Below, in pieces: positions 14,437 through 22,702 of a DNA stretch of 32,925 nt (positions are counted from its first letter, which is position 1; every line of letters begins with the position of its first letter). The translations under genes and the position numbers were made by a program. The stretch is from Cyclobacteriaceae bacterium. GTDB lineage: Bacteria > Bacteroidota > Bacteroidia > Cytophagales > Cyclobacteriaceae. The stretch spans positions 1-32,925 of the forward strand of contig JAGQYM010000047.1 of NCBI GenBank assembly GCA_020436085.1, in the 5' to 3' direction. The notes beneath the pieces are model-generated. The model saw only the letters and a program-made list of their open reading frames with translations. It did no database searches and was not told the origin of the DNA.

Positions 14437-14461
14437 CGCACAGGCCCAAACAAAAAGCTTA

Positions 14462-15625
14462 ATGCTCGCACGTTCACTTGTTGGTCTTTTTGCCTTCCTC
14501 AGTTTCATTCCCTTCACCCTTGCACAGGACAAAACCTCCAGCACTTTTGGCAAGGGAATTCGAATTGCAGCCAAGGATTCGTCATTCACCATGAAGTTTA
14601 GTACCAGAATCCAAACGCTGTATGATGGCAGGTTAAACCTGGAAACCAACGACTATAACGATCGGTTTATGACTCGCAGAGCCCGCCTCAAATTTGATGG
14701 GTTTGCCTACAGCCCAAAGCTGGTTTATAAAATAGAATTGGCGGTTGCTAGTTCTGATATCGCGGGCGGGGATAGCAATGAATTTGGAAATACATCGCGC
14801 ATCATTCTTGATGCGGTTTTAAAATGGAACTTCGCGCCCAACTGGGAACTATGGTTTGGACAAACTAAGCTGCCCGGTAATCGCGAGCGTGTGATCTCAT
14901 CTCAGAACCTTCAATTTGTCGATCGCAGCAATGTCAATGCCAGGTTCAATATTGACCGCGATGCCGGTATTCAACTTCACTATGGAAAAAATAAATTCAA
15001 CTTTGTTAGCTCAGTATCGCTTGGCGATGGAAGAAACATCGTTTCCAACAACGTAGGGGGATACGACTACACAGTTCGTGGAGAGTATTTGCCTTTCGGT
15101 GAATTTAAGAGTGGTGGTGACTATTTCAGCGCAGACCTGAATCGGGAAGAAAAGCCCAAGCTTTCCATTGGAGTGACCTACGACTATAATGACCGTGCAT
15201 ACCATGAACAAGGGCAACTTGGAGATGCACTTCCTGCGCAACGTGATCTGGAGACATGGTTTGTAGATGCTCATTTTAAATACAACGGTTGGTCGTCACT
15301 CCTCGAGTATGCACACAAGACTTCCCCAGATGGAGCCGCGATCTTTGATGGCAATGGGAATTTCGTTGATGCCTTTTATACCGGGGAGGGAATCAGCTGG
15401 CAAGGTGGATACCTATTCAAAAATAATTTTGAACTAGCTGGACGCTATACACAGGTAAGTCCTGAGCGTGTCACGCTACGAAATGATAACACGCAATACA
15501 CCCTGGGTGTTTCAAAATATTTCGTGGGTCATAGCCTTAAAATTCAAAGCGATGTCACCTTGATCAAGGAGGACACACGCGATGATGTACTCATGACTCG
15601 CCTTCAGGTGGAATTATCTTTCTGA
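14462..15625 (+). CDS. Phosphate-selective porin O/P-like outer-membrane protein
   Basis: The start at 14462 begins a signal peptide (MLARSLVGLFAFLSFIPFTLAQ); an in-frame start at 14390 would add an unlikely leader. The 387-residue precursor shows the Porin_O_P pattern: FGKGIRIAAKDSSFTMKFSTR with an R-rich RRARLKFDG strand, FVDRSNVNARFNIDRDAGIQ, alternating beta strands throughout, an FNFVSS strand, and a final aromatic-ending strand (LQVELSF). OprP/OprO-type porins form trimeric, anion-selective channels, classically for phosphate or polyphosphate. The specificity here is inferred from family membership only, but the phased repeats upstream support phosphate control. It is probably monocistronic, with 105 bp to the next gene and no visible terminator. 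Confidence 0.82.
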   Translation: MLARSLVGLFAFLSFIPFTLAQDKTSSTFGKGIRIAAKDSSFTMKFSTRIQTLYDGRLNLETNDYNDRFMTRRARLKFDGFAYSPKLVYKIELAVASSDIAGGDSNEFGNTSRIILDAVLKWNFAPNWELWFGQTKLPGNRERVISSQNLQFVDRSNVNARFNIDRDAGIQLHYGKNKFNFVSSVSLGDGRNIVSNNVGGYDYTVRGEYLPFGEFKSGGDYFSADLNREEKPKLSIGVTYDYNDRAYHEQGQLGDALPAQRDLETWFVDAHFKYNGWSSLLEYAHKTSPDGAAIFDGNGNFVDAFYTGEGISWQGGYLFKNNFELAGRYTQVSPERVTLRNDNTQYTLGVSKYFVGHSLKIQSDVTLIKEDTRDDVLMTRLQVELSF

Positions 15626-15730
15626 GTAAATCCCACGTTTTACGGCATCCCCTCCGTTTCTCATCCAATTTTCTGAACTTTCGAAGGGGGTTATTCGTAC
15701 TCTTTAGGAACCACCTAAATCTATTCTGAG

Positions 15731-16531
15731 ATGCGATTGATGAGGAAATTTTTCAGATTTCTTTCACTTGACCTGTGGGGGCGTCTTCCAGGTAGCTGGC
15801 AGCGCTCATTATCAAGGATTTATGCTCAGCTGTATTCCAAAAGTTACAGCCGCCACTTTATTGGTCCGTACTGTAAAATCAACTATCCCGATCCTGAATA
15901 CCTGACTCAATTCAAGCCGGCCAGTGGTGCATCATCTTATACGAGCTTTCAAGATTTCTTTACACGCGTTTACAAGGAACCGATCCGCATTGACAGCGAT
16001 GCCATCTGGCCTTGCGAAGGATTACTTTGCGAACACGGTCGGGTGAGCGAGACGAGTTTGGTGAGTGTGAAAGGTCAGAAGCGACACCTTAGAACAATTT
16101 TTGGTGACCGCGGAAATGCCATTCCGAAGGACTATTACTTCTCAAATGTATTTCTGCACAACAACAACTACCACCGGATACACAGCCCGGTGAAAGGATC
16201 AGTGACACGCATAGAGCACATCCCTGGTGACCTGGTGATATTAAGACCATGGATTTATAAAAGTGATCCTTCGTTGCCAGCTTTACGCAATGAGAGATAC
16301 AACGTTGATATAAGAAGTGAATCTGGTGCAGAGTGGTTTCTGTCAATTGTTGGCGGTCCAGCCGTAGGATCCATTGTCCTCTCCGAAGGCATGAAAGTTG
16401 GCAGCTTCGTGCAGATAGGTGAAGAACTTGCCAAATTTCTTTTAGGCTCCACATGCTGCATTGCATCTCCAAAGCCTGTAGACAGTTCGCTGCTTGGCAA
16501 ACAAGTCTTTGTCGGCCAGCCGATCGGGTAA
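15731..16531 (+). CDS. psd: Phosphatidylserine decarboxylase (pyruvoyl enzyme) with PCEG in place of PaDG
   Basis: This 266-residue proenzyme has FQDFFTRVYKEPIRID (about 73-88), then WPCEG at 93-97. The conserved NYHRIHSPVKG (146-156) carries H148 and H151. The C-terminal self-cleavage site is LGST at 238-241, between Gly239 and Ser240, which would yield the pyruvoyl-bearing alpha chain. PSD makes phosphatidylethanolamine from phosphatidylserine at the inner membrane. In E. coli the triad Asp90/His147/Ser254 drives self-processing; the aligned position here is Glu96, a conservative but unusual change. No adjacent PS synthase is seen. The family is strong because of LGST and HRIHSP; whether it decarboxylates PS or is a paralogue is not settled by sequence. 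Confidence 0.88.
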   Translation: MRLMRKFFRFLSLDLWGRLPGSWQRSLSRIYAQLYSKSYSRHFIGPYCKINYPDPEYLTQFKPASGASSYTSFQDFFTRVYKEPIRIDSDAIWPCEGLLCEHGRVSETSLVSVKGQKRHLRTIFGDRGNAIPKDYYFSNVFLHNNNYHRIHSPVKGSVTRIEHIPGDLVILRPWIYKSDPSLPALRNERYNVDIRSESGAEWFLSIVGGPAVGSIVLSEGMKVGSFVQIGEELAKFLLGSTCCIASPKPVDSSLLGKQVFVGQPIG

Positions 16532-16625
16532 ACCACCTGCGGATCGTGTTTGCCTTTAAGTCATCGGATGAGTGACTATTTGCATAATTTTCCCTTATTT
16601 CATCGCATCCTAATCCACACCAACT

Positions 16626-18203
16626 ATGATGCGATTTTCATTTGTCCTGCTCGCCTTCTTTTTTTCCCTTACGGCCTGCCAACAGAAGTATGATCTGCTG
16701 ATCAAGAACGGATCTGTGTATGACGGCACAGGAAATGCGCCAGTAAAAGCTGACGTTGCTGTTAATGGCGATCGAATTGTAAAAGTGGGAGACCTTTCCT
16801 CTGCAACAGGTACTCGTATTATTGATGCCGAAGGAATGGCGGTAGCACCGGGATTTATCGATCTGCATGCACACCTGGAGCCATTGCTTGAGTTACCACA
16901 GGCAGAAAGCGCTCTTCGGCAGGGCGTGACCACTTCACTTGGTGGTCCAGACGGATCTTCTCCTTGGCCTATTGGACAATACCTGGATGAAGCAGACAGC
17001 ATTGGCATGGGAATGAACGTGGCATTTCTCGTTGGCCACAACACTGTGCGAAGAAATGTGATGGGAATGGACAACAGGCCGCCTTCAGCTGAAGAGCTCC
17101 AAGCCATGAAAAATCAGATCAGGCAAGGCATGGAAGAAGGGGCATTTGGCATGTCAACTGGATTGAAGTATTTGCCGGGAGCATTCTCCAATGTAGATGA
17201 AGTAATTGCTCTCTCTGAAGTGGCGTCCAAGTACGATGGCATCTATACCTCTCATCTGCGCGAAGAAGGAATGGGATTGCTCGAAGCTGTGGCGGAGGCA
17301 ATAAAGATTGGTAAAGTTGCTAACATTCCGATCGTGCTTACCCATCACAAGGCGATAGGTACAAAAATGTGGGGCGGCAGTGTGAAGACGCTGGCTATGG
17401 TAGATAGCGCGCGAGCGATCGGCATAGATGTAATGATGGATCAATATCCTTACAACGCCAGCTATACAGGCATTGGAATTTTAATTCCATCCTGGTCGAT
17501 GGCTGGTGGTATCGAAGAGTTTAAGAAGCGATTAAAAAAACCTGCGTTGCTCGATAGCATCAAACGCGGGATCATTAACAACATTCTTTATGATCGAGGT
17601 GGCGCAGACCTGAATCGAATTCAGTTCGCACTTGTCGACTGGAAGAAAGACCTGGAAGGTAGAACCCTGCATGACTGGTTGGTGGAAAGAAATATGGAAC
17701 CGTCTGTTGAGAACGGAGCAGATCTGGTTATCGAGGCGCAGCTCAATGGTGGGGCCTCCTGCGTTTATTTTGCAATGGACGAAGCTGACGTAGAGCGTAT
17801 CATGAAACACCCTCAAACGATGATCGCTTCGGATGGAAGATTGGTAGCACCTGGAGATGGTCATCCGCACCCAAGATGGTACGGCACGTTTCCGCGCGTG
17901 CTTGGCGTTTATGCGCGTGAAAAAAATGTGTTGACTCTGGAAGATGCTGTAAGAAAAATGACATCACTGCCAGCCGATAGACTCGGGCTAAAGGAGCGTG
18001 GAAGAATTCAAGAAAATACTTTCGCTGACATTGTGGTGTTCAATCCAGAAACTGTAGTCGATAAAGCTACTTTCCAAAATCCACACCAGTATCCTGAAGG
18101 CATTGATTACGTCATTGTAAATGGTCAACTGGCCGTTGACAATGGAGAATTCAAAGACATCCGTTCAGGTAAGGTGCTGAGAAGAAAGAATTACGAAAAG
18201 TAA
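16626..18203 (+). CDS. Lipoprotein amidohydrolase of the N-acyl-D-amino-acid deacylase family
   Basis: This 525-residue protein has a lipoprotein signal (lipobox LTAC, Cys18), so it is membrane-anchored outside the cytoplasm. The metal motif HAH is at 81-83, with H210 in YTSHLREEG and H240 in VLTHHKAIG, 30 residues apart as in the Alcaligenes D-aminoacylase (H220/H250). A later IASDGRL supplies the catalytic Asp. The conserved Cys96 of D-aminoacylase (GNCG) is replaced by Asp109 in GGPDG, so metal binding may differ. The family hydrolyses N-acyl-D-amino acids, or in related members D-peptide or hydantoin substrates. Two ATGs in tandem (16626, 16629) are both plausible starts. It is convergent with the carboxypeptidase gene, with a 3-bp gap. 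Confidence 0.87.
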   Translation: MMRFSFVLLAFFFSLTACQQKYDLLIKNGSVYDGTGNAPVKADVAVNGDRIVKVGDLSSATGTRIIDAEGMAVAPGFIDLHAHLEPLLELPQAESALRQGVTTSLGGPDGSSPWPIGQYLDEADSIGMGMNVAFLVGHNTVRRNVMGMDNRPPSAEELQAMKNQIRQGMEEGAFGMSTGLKYLPGAFSNVDEVIALSEVASKYDGIYTSHLREEGMGLLEAVAEAIKIGKVANIPIVLTHHKAIGTKMWGGSVKTLAMVDSARAIGIDVMMDQYPYNASYTGIGILIPSWSMAGGIEEFKKRLKKPALLDSIKRGIINNILYDRGGADLNRIQFALVDWKKDLEGRTLHDWLVERNMEPSVENGADLVIEAQLNGGASCVYFAMDEADVERIMKHPQTMIASDGRLVAPGDGHPHPRWYGTFPRVLGVYAREKNVLTLEDAVRKMTSLPADRLGLKERGRIQENTFADIVVFNPETVVDKATFQNPHQYPEGIDYVIVNGQLAVDNGEFKDIRSGKVLRRKNYEK

Positions 18204-18206
18204 ATC

Positions 18207-19898
18207 CTACTTCAGCGAAAGATCTTTTCGGGTCGTTCCTCCTTTTTCCGACTCAACCACAAGTTGAGCAGATGGGTTTTTACCGGTGATCTTTACCACA
18301 TAAGTTACTTTCGTTTTATTAACACCTTCACCATCTCTGGATCCAGCCAGGTTACCAAGGTCTTTTCTGTTTTCACCTGAGATCAACTCCGCATCTTTCA
18401 ATGTGATCATGGCTCTCACCGGCTTGGCAATTTTCATTTCAAGAGCCCGTTCTGTCATATACGTGGGCAGGTAGCCTTCATTTTCAACAGTAGCTTCGAT
18501 CTTCATTACCTTCCCTTTTTCCACTGCGGTCACGTTAACATCTTTCACCACTACGCGCGGGCTAATCTCTGCAAGCCAAATCATCCACGGTACATACTTT
18601 TCGATCTCACCTTTCAACATTTCGGTTGGTGGATTCTGGCGAGTAAACTTCGTGTCCCATCCACCAATCTCTACTTGCCCAAGTTGGGGATGATTATAGG
18701 GTTGCCAATTCACAAAACCTTTGCCTCCCAACTTATCATCATTCCATTTCATTCTTTCCTTATCGGAAACCTTTCCATCCTTGTCATAGTCTTCACCAAA
18801 GCCTCCCCAGAACTCCGGTACAAAACCAACAACTCCAAAATCCCAATAGCCCCAGCTAATCAGTGTGCCATGACGGTGAAGTTTGGGATTGGTATAACTC
18901 GCTAAAGCTTTTTGACCTGTTGTTGTCTCGTATTTTCCGGAAAGCTCCAGTATCAGTCTTTGGTCTTCGAGATTAAAATTGTCCCATGCAATGGTTGATG
19001 GAAGTCTGAACAAGAAGCCACCTGAGGTATGACCATGGAAAATACCGGTAATATTTCGGTGAGCATTAATAAACTCAATAGTATGCCGTGTCTCAGGTTC
19101 AGACAACGGATAAGGACCAGCTCCTTGCTGCTCACTTTCCAAACCCCAGTTGCGAGGAAAGTTTCTGTTCATATCAATTCCACCGATGCCATCTTCGTTG
19201 AATCTACCATCTCCATCATCATCGATACCTTCCTCATACACATCATAGAAGTCTCCTTCGAAATCATTTTCACTCCTCTTTACCATAATGCGTGGATCAT
19301 CTTTACTGATCTTCCATACCCCGGCAGGGTTTTTCACTCTCATATCAGTAATGAGGTTGTCTTTGTTCAAGTCATCTCCACCATCTTCGTCCAATAGGCC
19401 ATCCATGTCTTCGTCATAAGGTCGTGGAGTGCTGCGCAAATGATGTATGGTGTTCAAAGCGATATCAGCACCATCAGGATTAAACTTGGGTCGTACGTAG
19501 AGTGTTCTTGTATCAACCAGGTGTTTTACTCTTGCATCTTTTGCATAGTTGCTCAAAATGTACCACGCAAAATGAAGAGACACTTCACCACCAGCCAATT
19601 CGCCAGCATGAATGTTGCCATCGTAATAGTAGGCTGGTTTATCAGCCGCAGCGCCCGTTTGTTTGTTTGTAATCTCCAACATCATCAATGGTGTTCCTTT
19701 CAGGGTTTGACCAATTGTGTATAGGTTGGTAAGACCAGGGTAAGCCTCACTCCAACCTTTAAGCAGCGCATGGGCATCGGCAGTGCTGTGATATTTTTTC
19801 CAGTTTGGATTTTTGGGGTCTTCCGACTGGGCGAGAACTGGGCTTGCGACTACGTTAACAAGGAAACAAAAAGTGAGTAAAAGATGACGTGGATTCAT
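18207..19898 (-). CDS. Secreted M14 zinc carboxypeptidase with Ca-loop-like insertions
   Basis: The start at 19898 (MNPRHLLLTFCFL) gives a clean signal peptide ending VLAQS; a longer frame to 20024 adds an unlikely leader. The 563-residue product has the M14 zinc motif HAGE at 97-100 (H97, E100) in DGNIHAGELAGGE, the substrate-binding MNRNFP block, a third zinc His in GIFHGHTSGG (H288 or H290), and a likely catalytic Glu in GFVPEFWG. It probably trims C-terminal residues from peptides in the periplasm or outside. Two acidic insertions, DEDMDG (162-167) and DDDGDG (226-231), match DxDxDG calcium-loop patterns between the zinc motif and MNRNFP. The last 130 residues look like a beta-sandwich (VKDVNVTAVEKGKVMKIEA). 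Confidence 0.9.
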   Translation of the reverse strand: MNPRHLLLTFCFLVNVVASPVLAQSEDPKNPNWKKYHSTADAHALLKGWSEAYPGLTNLYTIGQTLKGTPLMMLEITNKQTGAAADKPAYYYDGNIHAGELAGGEVSLHFAWYILSNYAKDARVKHLVDTRTLYVRPKFNPDGADIALNTIHHLRSTPRPYDEDMDGLLDEDGGDDLNKDNLITDMRVKNPAGVWKISKDDPRIMVKRSENDFEGDFYDVYEEGIDDDGDGRFNEDGIGGIDMNRNFPRNWGLESEQQGAGPYPLSEPETRHTIEFINAHRNITGIFHGHTSGGFLFRLPSTIAWDNFNLEDQRLILELSGKYETTTGQKALASYTNPKLHRHGTLISWGYWDFGVVGFVPEFWGGFGEDYDKDGKVSDKERMKWNDDKLGGKGFVNWQPYNHPQLGQVEIGGWDTKFTRQNPPTEMLKGEIEKYVPWMIWLAEISPRVVVKDVNVTAVEKGKVMKIEATVENEGYLPTYMTERALEMKIAKPVRAMITLKDAELISGENRKDLGNLAGSRDGEGVNKTKVTYVVKITGKNPSAQLVVESEKGGTTRKDLSLK

Positions 19899-20008
19899 AG
19901 TACGGTTATTTGTCAAGTAAGGTAGTAACCCACTGTAGTATGCAAAACGGCATTGTGACGGATGGCAAGACTCGTGGAAAAACAGTCGCGGGCGTACAGG
20001 AGCTTTCT

Positions 20009-20016
20009 TATCTTTA
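20009..20016 (+). promoter_or_regulatory. Candidate -7 element (TATCTTTA)
   Basis: TATCTTTA differs from TAnnTTTG only in the last base and lies 19 bp before the ATG at 20036. The same variant is seen at 31650, before another gene in this window. Confidence 0.3.
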
Positions 20017-20035
20017 TCCTTCAAATCGACCTACT

Positions 20036-21118
20036 ATGGAATCCGCACAAGAAAAAGGCGTCAAGGCAGTCAATCAGGAGTTCAAGCGCTACGAACAGGT
20101 AAACAAGAACCAAACGTATCACCTCTCAGAAAAGGAAGGCGAAGAACAGTTTGATGACGAATACGAAATCAAGACGTCAGACATGAGCCTTTATTTTCAT
20201 GGCGGAGAAGAGGGCAAAAAAGAATTTGCGCGACAGTTGGGTGAAGCCATGGAAGGAATAGGCTTTACCATTCTCTCTGGGCACGGAGTTGATCCAACGC
20301 TCTATGAGGAGGCTGAGAAAAAAATTGCCGAGTTTTTTGAGACAACGACTCGCGAGGAACGAATGAAATATCACGCGAAACGTGTAGGGTCCGTCAATCA
20401 GGGATACTTCCCCATGAAAGAAACCACGATCATTCATCCCGATCTGGTGGAAGGCTGGGTGTTTTGTAGAAGAGCATTCAATCTCGACAACGATCCGAAC
20501 TTTAAGGAATCAGATTATTGGCCGCGTCCAGGCTATGAGCCTTTTTTTAGAAAAGTGGTAATGGAGCACGAGAAACTCATCTTACCGATTATGCAAAGTA
20601 TTCTCTCTTACCTAGGAGCTGACCCTCATTTGTATGATAAAAAATTGAAGGGAACCAATTTCGGTTTTCGTCTCAACTACTATCCCGCCATTAGTGCAGA
20701 AGATGATGCATCAGGTGCCGGTCGCATGCTAGGCCACGAAGATGTCGATCTATTTACCATCCTTCCCGCGCAGTCAGTAGACGGATTGCAGGTGCTCAAC
20801 CGCGAGAACATGAAATGGATCAGACTCAAAGCACCTAAAGGAGCTATTGTGTTAAATACCGGTGACTACATGCAGCGCATCACCAATGACAAGCTGCCTT
20901 CCACTACACATCGCGTAAGTAAACCGATTAATAAACAGCAGAACAACACGCCTCGTATCAGCCTGCCGATGGCAGTATATGTGTGGGAGGATGAGGTGCT
21001 GGAAGTGCTACCCAACACTGGAGCACCAAAGTATGGACCGATACGTGCTGAAGAATTTCACACGAAAATCACCAGCAAGTATTATGGTGATGACTACTCT
21101 AAAGACAAAGCAAAGTAG
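20036..21118 (+). CDS. 2-oxoglutarate/Fe(II) oxygenase of the isopenicillin-N-synthase family
   Basis: The ATG at 20036 (MESAQEKG) is preferred to in-frame upstream starts, giving 360 residues; the IPNS family usually has 300-360. The N-terminal DIOX_N-like part has FTILSGHGVDPTLYEEAEKKIAEFF. The double-stranded beta-helix core carries the iron triad H234-x-D236 (MLGHEDVDLFT) and H292 (TTHRVSKP), and the 2-oxoglutarate-binding R307-x-S309 (TPRISLP). No signal peptide is present, so it is cytosolic. Family reactions include hydroxylation, desaturation and ring closure; ethylene-forming and gibberellin oxidases share this layout. The substrate cannot be told from sequence. It is convergent with the next gene with 1 bp between stop codons. 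Confidence 0.88.
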   Translation: MESAQEKGVKAVNQEFKRYEQVNKNQTYHLSEKEGEEQFDDEYEIKTSDMSLYFHGGEEGKKEFARQLGEAMEGIGFTILSGHGVDPTLYEEAEKKIAEFFETTTREERMKYHAKRVGSVNQGYFPMKETTIIHPDLVEGWVFCRRAFNLDNDPNFKESDYWPRPGYEPFFRKVVMEHEKLILPIMQSILSYLGADPHLYDKKLKGTNFGFRLNYYPAISAEDDASGAGRMLGHEDVDLFTILPAQSVDGLQVLNRENMKWIRLKAPKGAIVLNTGDYMQRITNDKLPSTTHRVSKPINKQQNNTPRISLPMAVYVWEDEVLEVLPNTGAPKYGPIRAEEFHTKITSKYYGDDYSKDKAK

Positions 21119-21119
21119 A

Positions 21120-22478
21120 TTATCTCTTCGCCACTTTAGATAACATCGAGTTTAGGGAATCTTTTGGCAAATACTTTTCGCCAATCATCACCGCTTCAAT
21201 TTGAGTCGTGTTGGAGATGTCTTCAAGAGGGTTTGCATTAAGCACGACAAGATCGGACACAGCTCCAGCTTGAATGACTCCAGCGTCATCTTTTCCAAGA
21301 TATTTTGCCACGTTGCTGGTTCCTGTTTCGAGTGCCTCATAAGGCGTAAGACCAGCATCCACCAGATATTTCAACTCGTGATGTACAGAAAATCCTGGAA
21401 CATTAAATATCTGTGGCGCATCCGATCCCAACAGAATTCCAACTCCAGCCTCCTGACATTCACGAATCAACTTCCTTCTCAACTCAATGTAATCCTCTAC
21501 TTTTTGACTGTCGAATCGTTTGTCTGCAAGTAAACTTGATTTGGCATTTCCCCAATTATCAAGCGTCTCCTGTTTCATGTATTTCATTTCGGGTGCATTG
21601 AGAAAAACAGAACCTTCAATCGGTGACATCCATCGCTCGGCCAGTGCCTGCGTTGGTACCATCCAAATGTCATGTTCTTTTAGCCCTTGAATGATTTTGG
21701 GAATTCTGGCGGTATCGGCCATGGGCGATGAATAAATTCCAAACAATCCATTACCCTCCTCTCCGATTTTTTCAATGTTAGGTACCAGCGCTTCTACAAA
21801 GCCATCCATGTGATCGATGGAAGAATACCCTGCGTCAATTGCACGCTGAATTCCCACATCAAATGACACGTGCCCAACGAACGGGATTCCTACCTCATTT
21901 GCGGTTGTTGATATGGCACCAAATGTTTCCGGAGTAAGACCAGGATGCAATTTCAAATAGTCGTATCCAGCGGCTTTTTGATCTCGAACTTTTTGTGCGC
22001 CTTCTTCCGCGGTCTTTACGGTGTTGCCATTGAATGAAGGACCCGTAGTATAGAAATGTGGGCCTAATATTTCTCCGTTATTAATTTTTTCTCTCAGCTC
22101 CAGGTGCCTTGGATGGCCGAGCATTCCTCGGATAGTGGTCACGCCATTGGCTAAAAACAATGACAACACCTCTTTCATTGGTTCGATGTCGTCAACTGGT
22201 GGAACGTGGGCATGCATTTCGGCCAAGCCTGGCAACAGAAATTTTCCAGTACCGTCAATTACAGTCGCGTCATCGTTGTATGGCACATTCCCCGTCTCCC
22301 CTATCGCCACAATCTTTCCTTCACTCACCAATACATCTTGCCTCTCCAGAATTCTTTCCTGATCCATTGGGATCACTGAAATGTTGCTAAATATCCATTG
22401 CGCGTGCTCAGATTTTTTTGGTGTGGTTTGACACGCAGCAAGAACAGAGATAGTCAGAAGGAAGAGTAATTTTTTCAT
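21120..22478 (-). CDS. Lipoprotein amidohydrolase (imidazolonepropionase-like)
   Basis: The start at 22478 (MKKLLFLLTISVLAACQ) gives a lipobox LAAC with Cys16; the 452-residue protein is therefore probably an extracytoplasmic lipoprotein. The metal-binding HAH is at 89-91 in LPGLAEMHAHVPP. Further amidohydrolase landmarks are LKLHPGL, PFVGHVSF, SSIDHMDGF and the catalytic Asp in LLGSDAPQ. This layout is typical of the Xaa-Pro-dipeptidase-like or imidazolonepropionase-like group, many of which are exported in Bacteroidota. A substrate cannot be named; an acyl-amino acid or dipeptide is likely. Upstream are 224 bp shared with clpB on the divergent strand. Confidence 0.85.
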   Translation of the reverse strand: MKKLLFLLTISVLAACQTTPKKSEHAQWIFSNISVIPMDQERILERQDVLVSEGKIVAIGETGNVPYNDDATVIDGTGKFLLPGLAEMHAHVPPVDDIEPMKEVLSLFLANGVTTIRGMLGHPRHLELREKINNGEILGPHFYTTGPSFNGNTVKTAEEGAQKVRDQKAAGYDYLKLHPGLTPETFGAISTTANEVGIPFVGHVSFDVGIQRAIDAGYSSIDHMDGFVEALVPNIEKIGEEGNGLFGIYSSPMADTARIPKIIQGLKEHDIWMVPTQALAERWMSPIEGSVFLNAPEMKYMKQETLDNWGNAKSSLLADKRFDSQKVEDYIELRRKLIRECQEAGVGILLGSDAPQIFNVPGFSVHHELKYLVDAGLTPYEALETGTSNVAKYLGKDDAGVIQAGAVSDLVVLNANPLEDISNTTQIEAVMIGEKYLPKDSLNSMLSKVAKR

Positions 22479-22603
22479 GGGGTTGAGTTTAACAAGGCGC
22501 GAAAAGTACGGAATAGGCAGTTTAATTCTAATCAATGTTCCGTGTTTGGTTTGCTTCGGGGCTTAGCTTTTTCAGTCATTATGGCCGAACCAGCTGATTA
22601 TGG

Positions 22604-22618
22604 GTCATTTTTAATGAC
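22604..22618. promoter_or_regulatory. 6-bp inverted repeat GTCATT-TTT-AATGAC between amidohydrolase and clpB
   Basis: This is a perfect 6+6 dyad with a 3-bp spacer, 84 bp before the clpB start. It has no T-run, so it is a candidate operator rather than a terminator. It does not resemble CIRCE. A TACAATTTG stretch further downstream (about 22657) resembles a -7 element with one extra base. Confidence 0.35.
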
Positions 22619-22702
22619 ATAGTTTCCTGATTTTAATGGTTTTAGGGTGTGGATTACAATTTGATCATAGGAGTTCAAAACCGTACAAAGCTTACAAGGA
22701 CA

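Larger units (their letters stand above)
13972..14461. other. 490-bp divergent intergenic regulatory region between ggt and porin gene
   Basis: I see no credible gene in this stretch; a minus-strand open frame at 14261-14449 has no homology by eye and overlaps the porin start. What it holds: a CCCCCCC run near 14092-14098, three 11-bp-phased TGTTAA repeats at 14157-14184, a TTACC/GGTAA dyad at 14212-14225, a 7-bp dyad at 14224-14240, TTAACA at 14244-14249 in the opposite orientation, and a TACTTTTG promoter-like element at 14429. Confidence 0.7.

Noticed and set aside
14261-14449. Minus-strand open frame of 62 codons in the ggt-porin gap
   Set aside because: It has no recognisable domain, overlaps the regulatory dyads and porin start, and resembles a chance frame.
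19899-20035. Extending the M14 carboxypeptidase and oxygenase starts into each other (to 20024 and 19910)
   Set aside because: The inner starts give a clean signal peptide and a normal family N-terminus; the longer versions would overlap head-to-head with unrelated leaders.
22604-22618. Rho-independent terminator of the amidohydrolase gene
   Set aside because: The dyad has no GC stem and no T-run, and it lies on the upstream side of both divergent genes.
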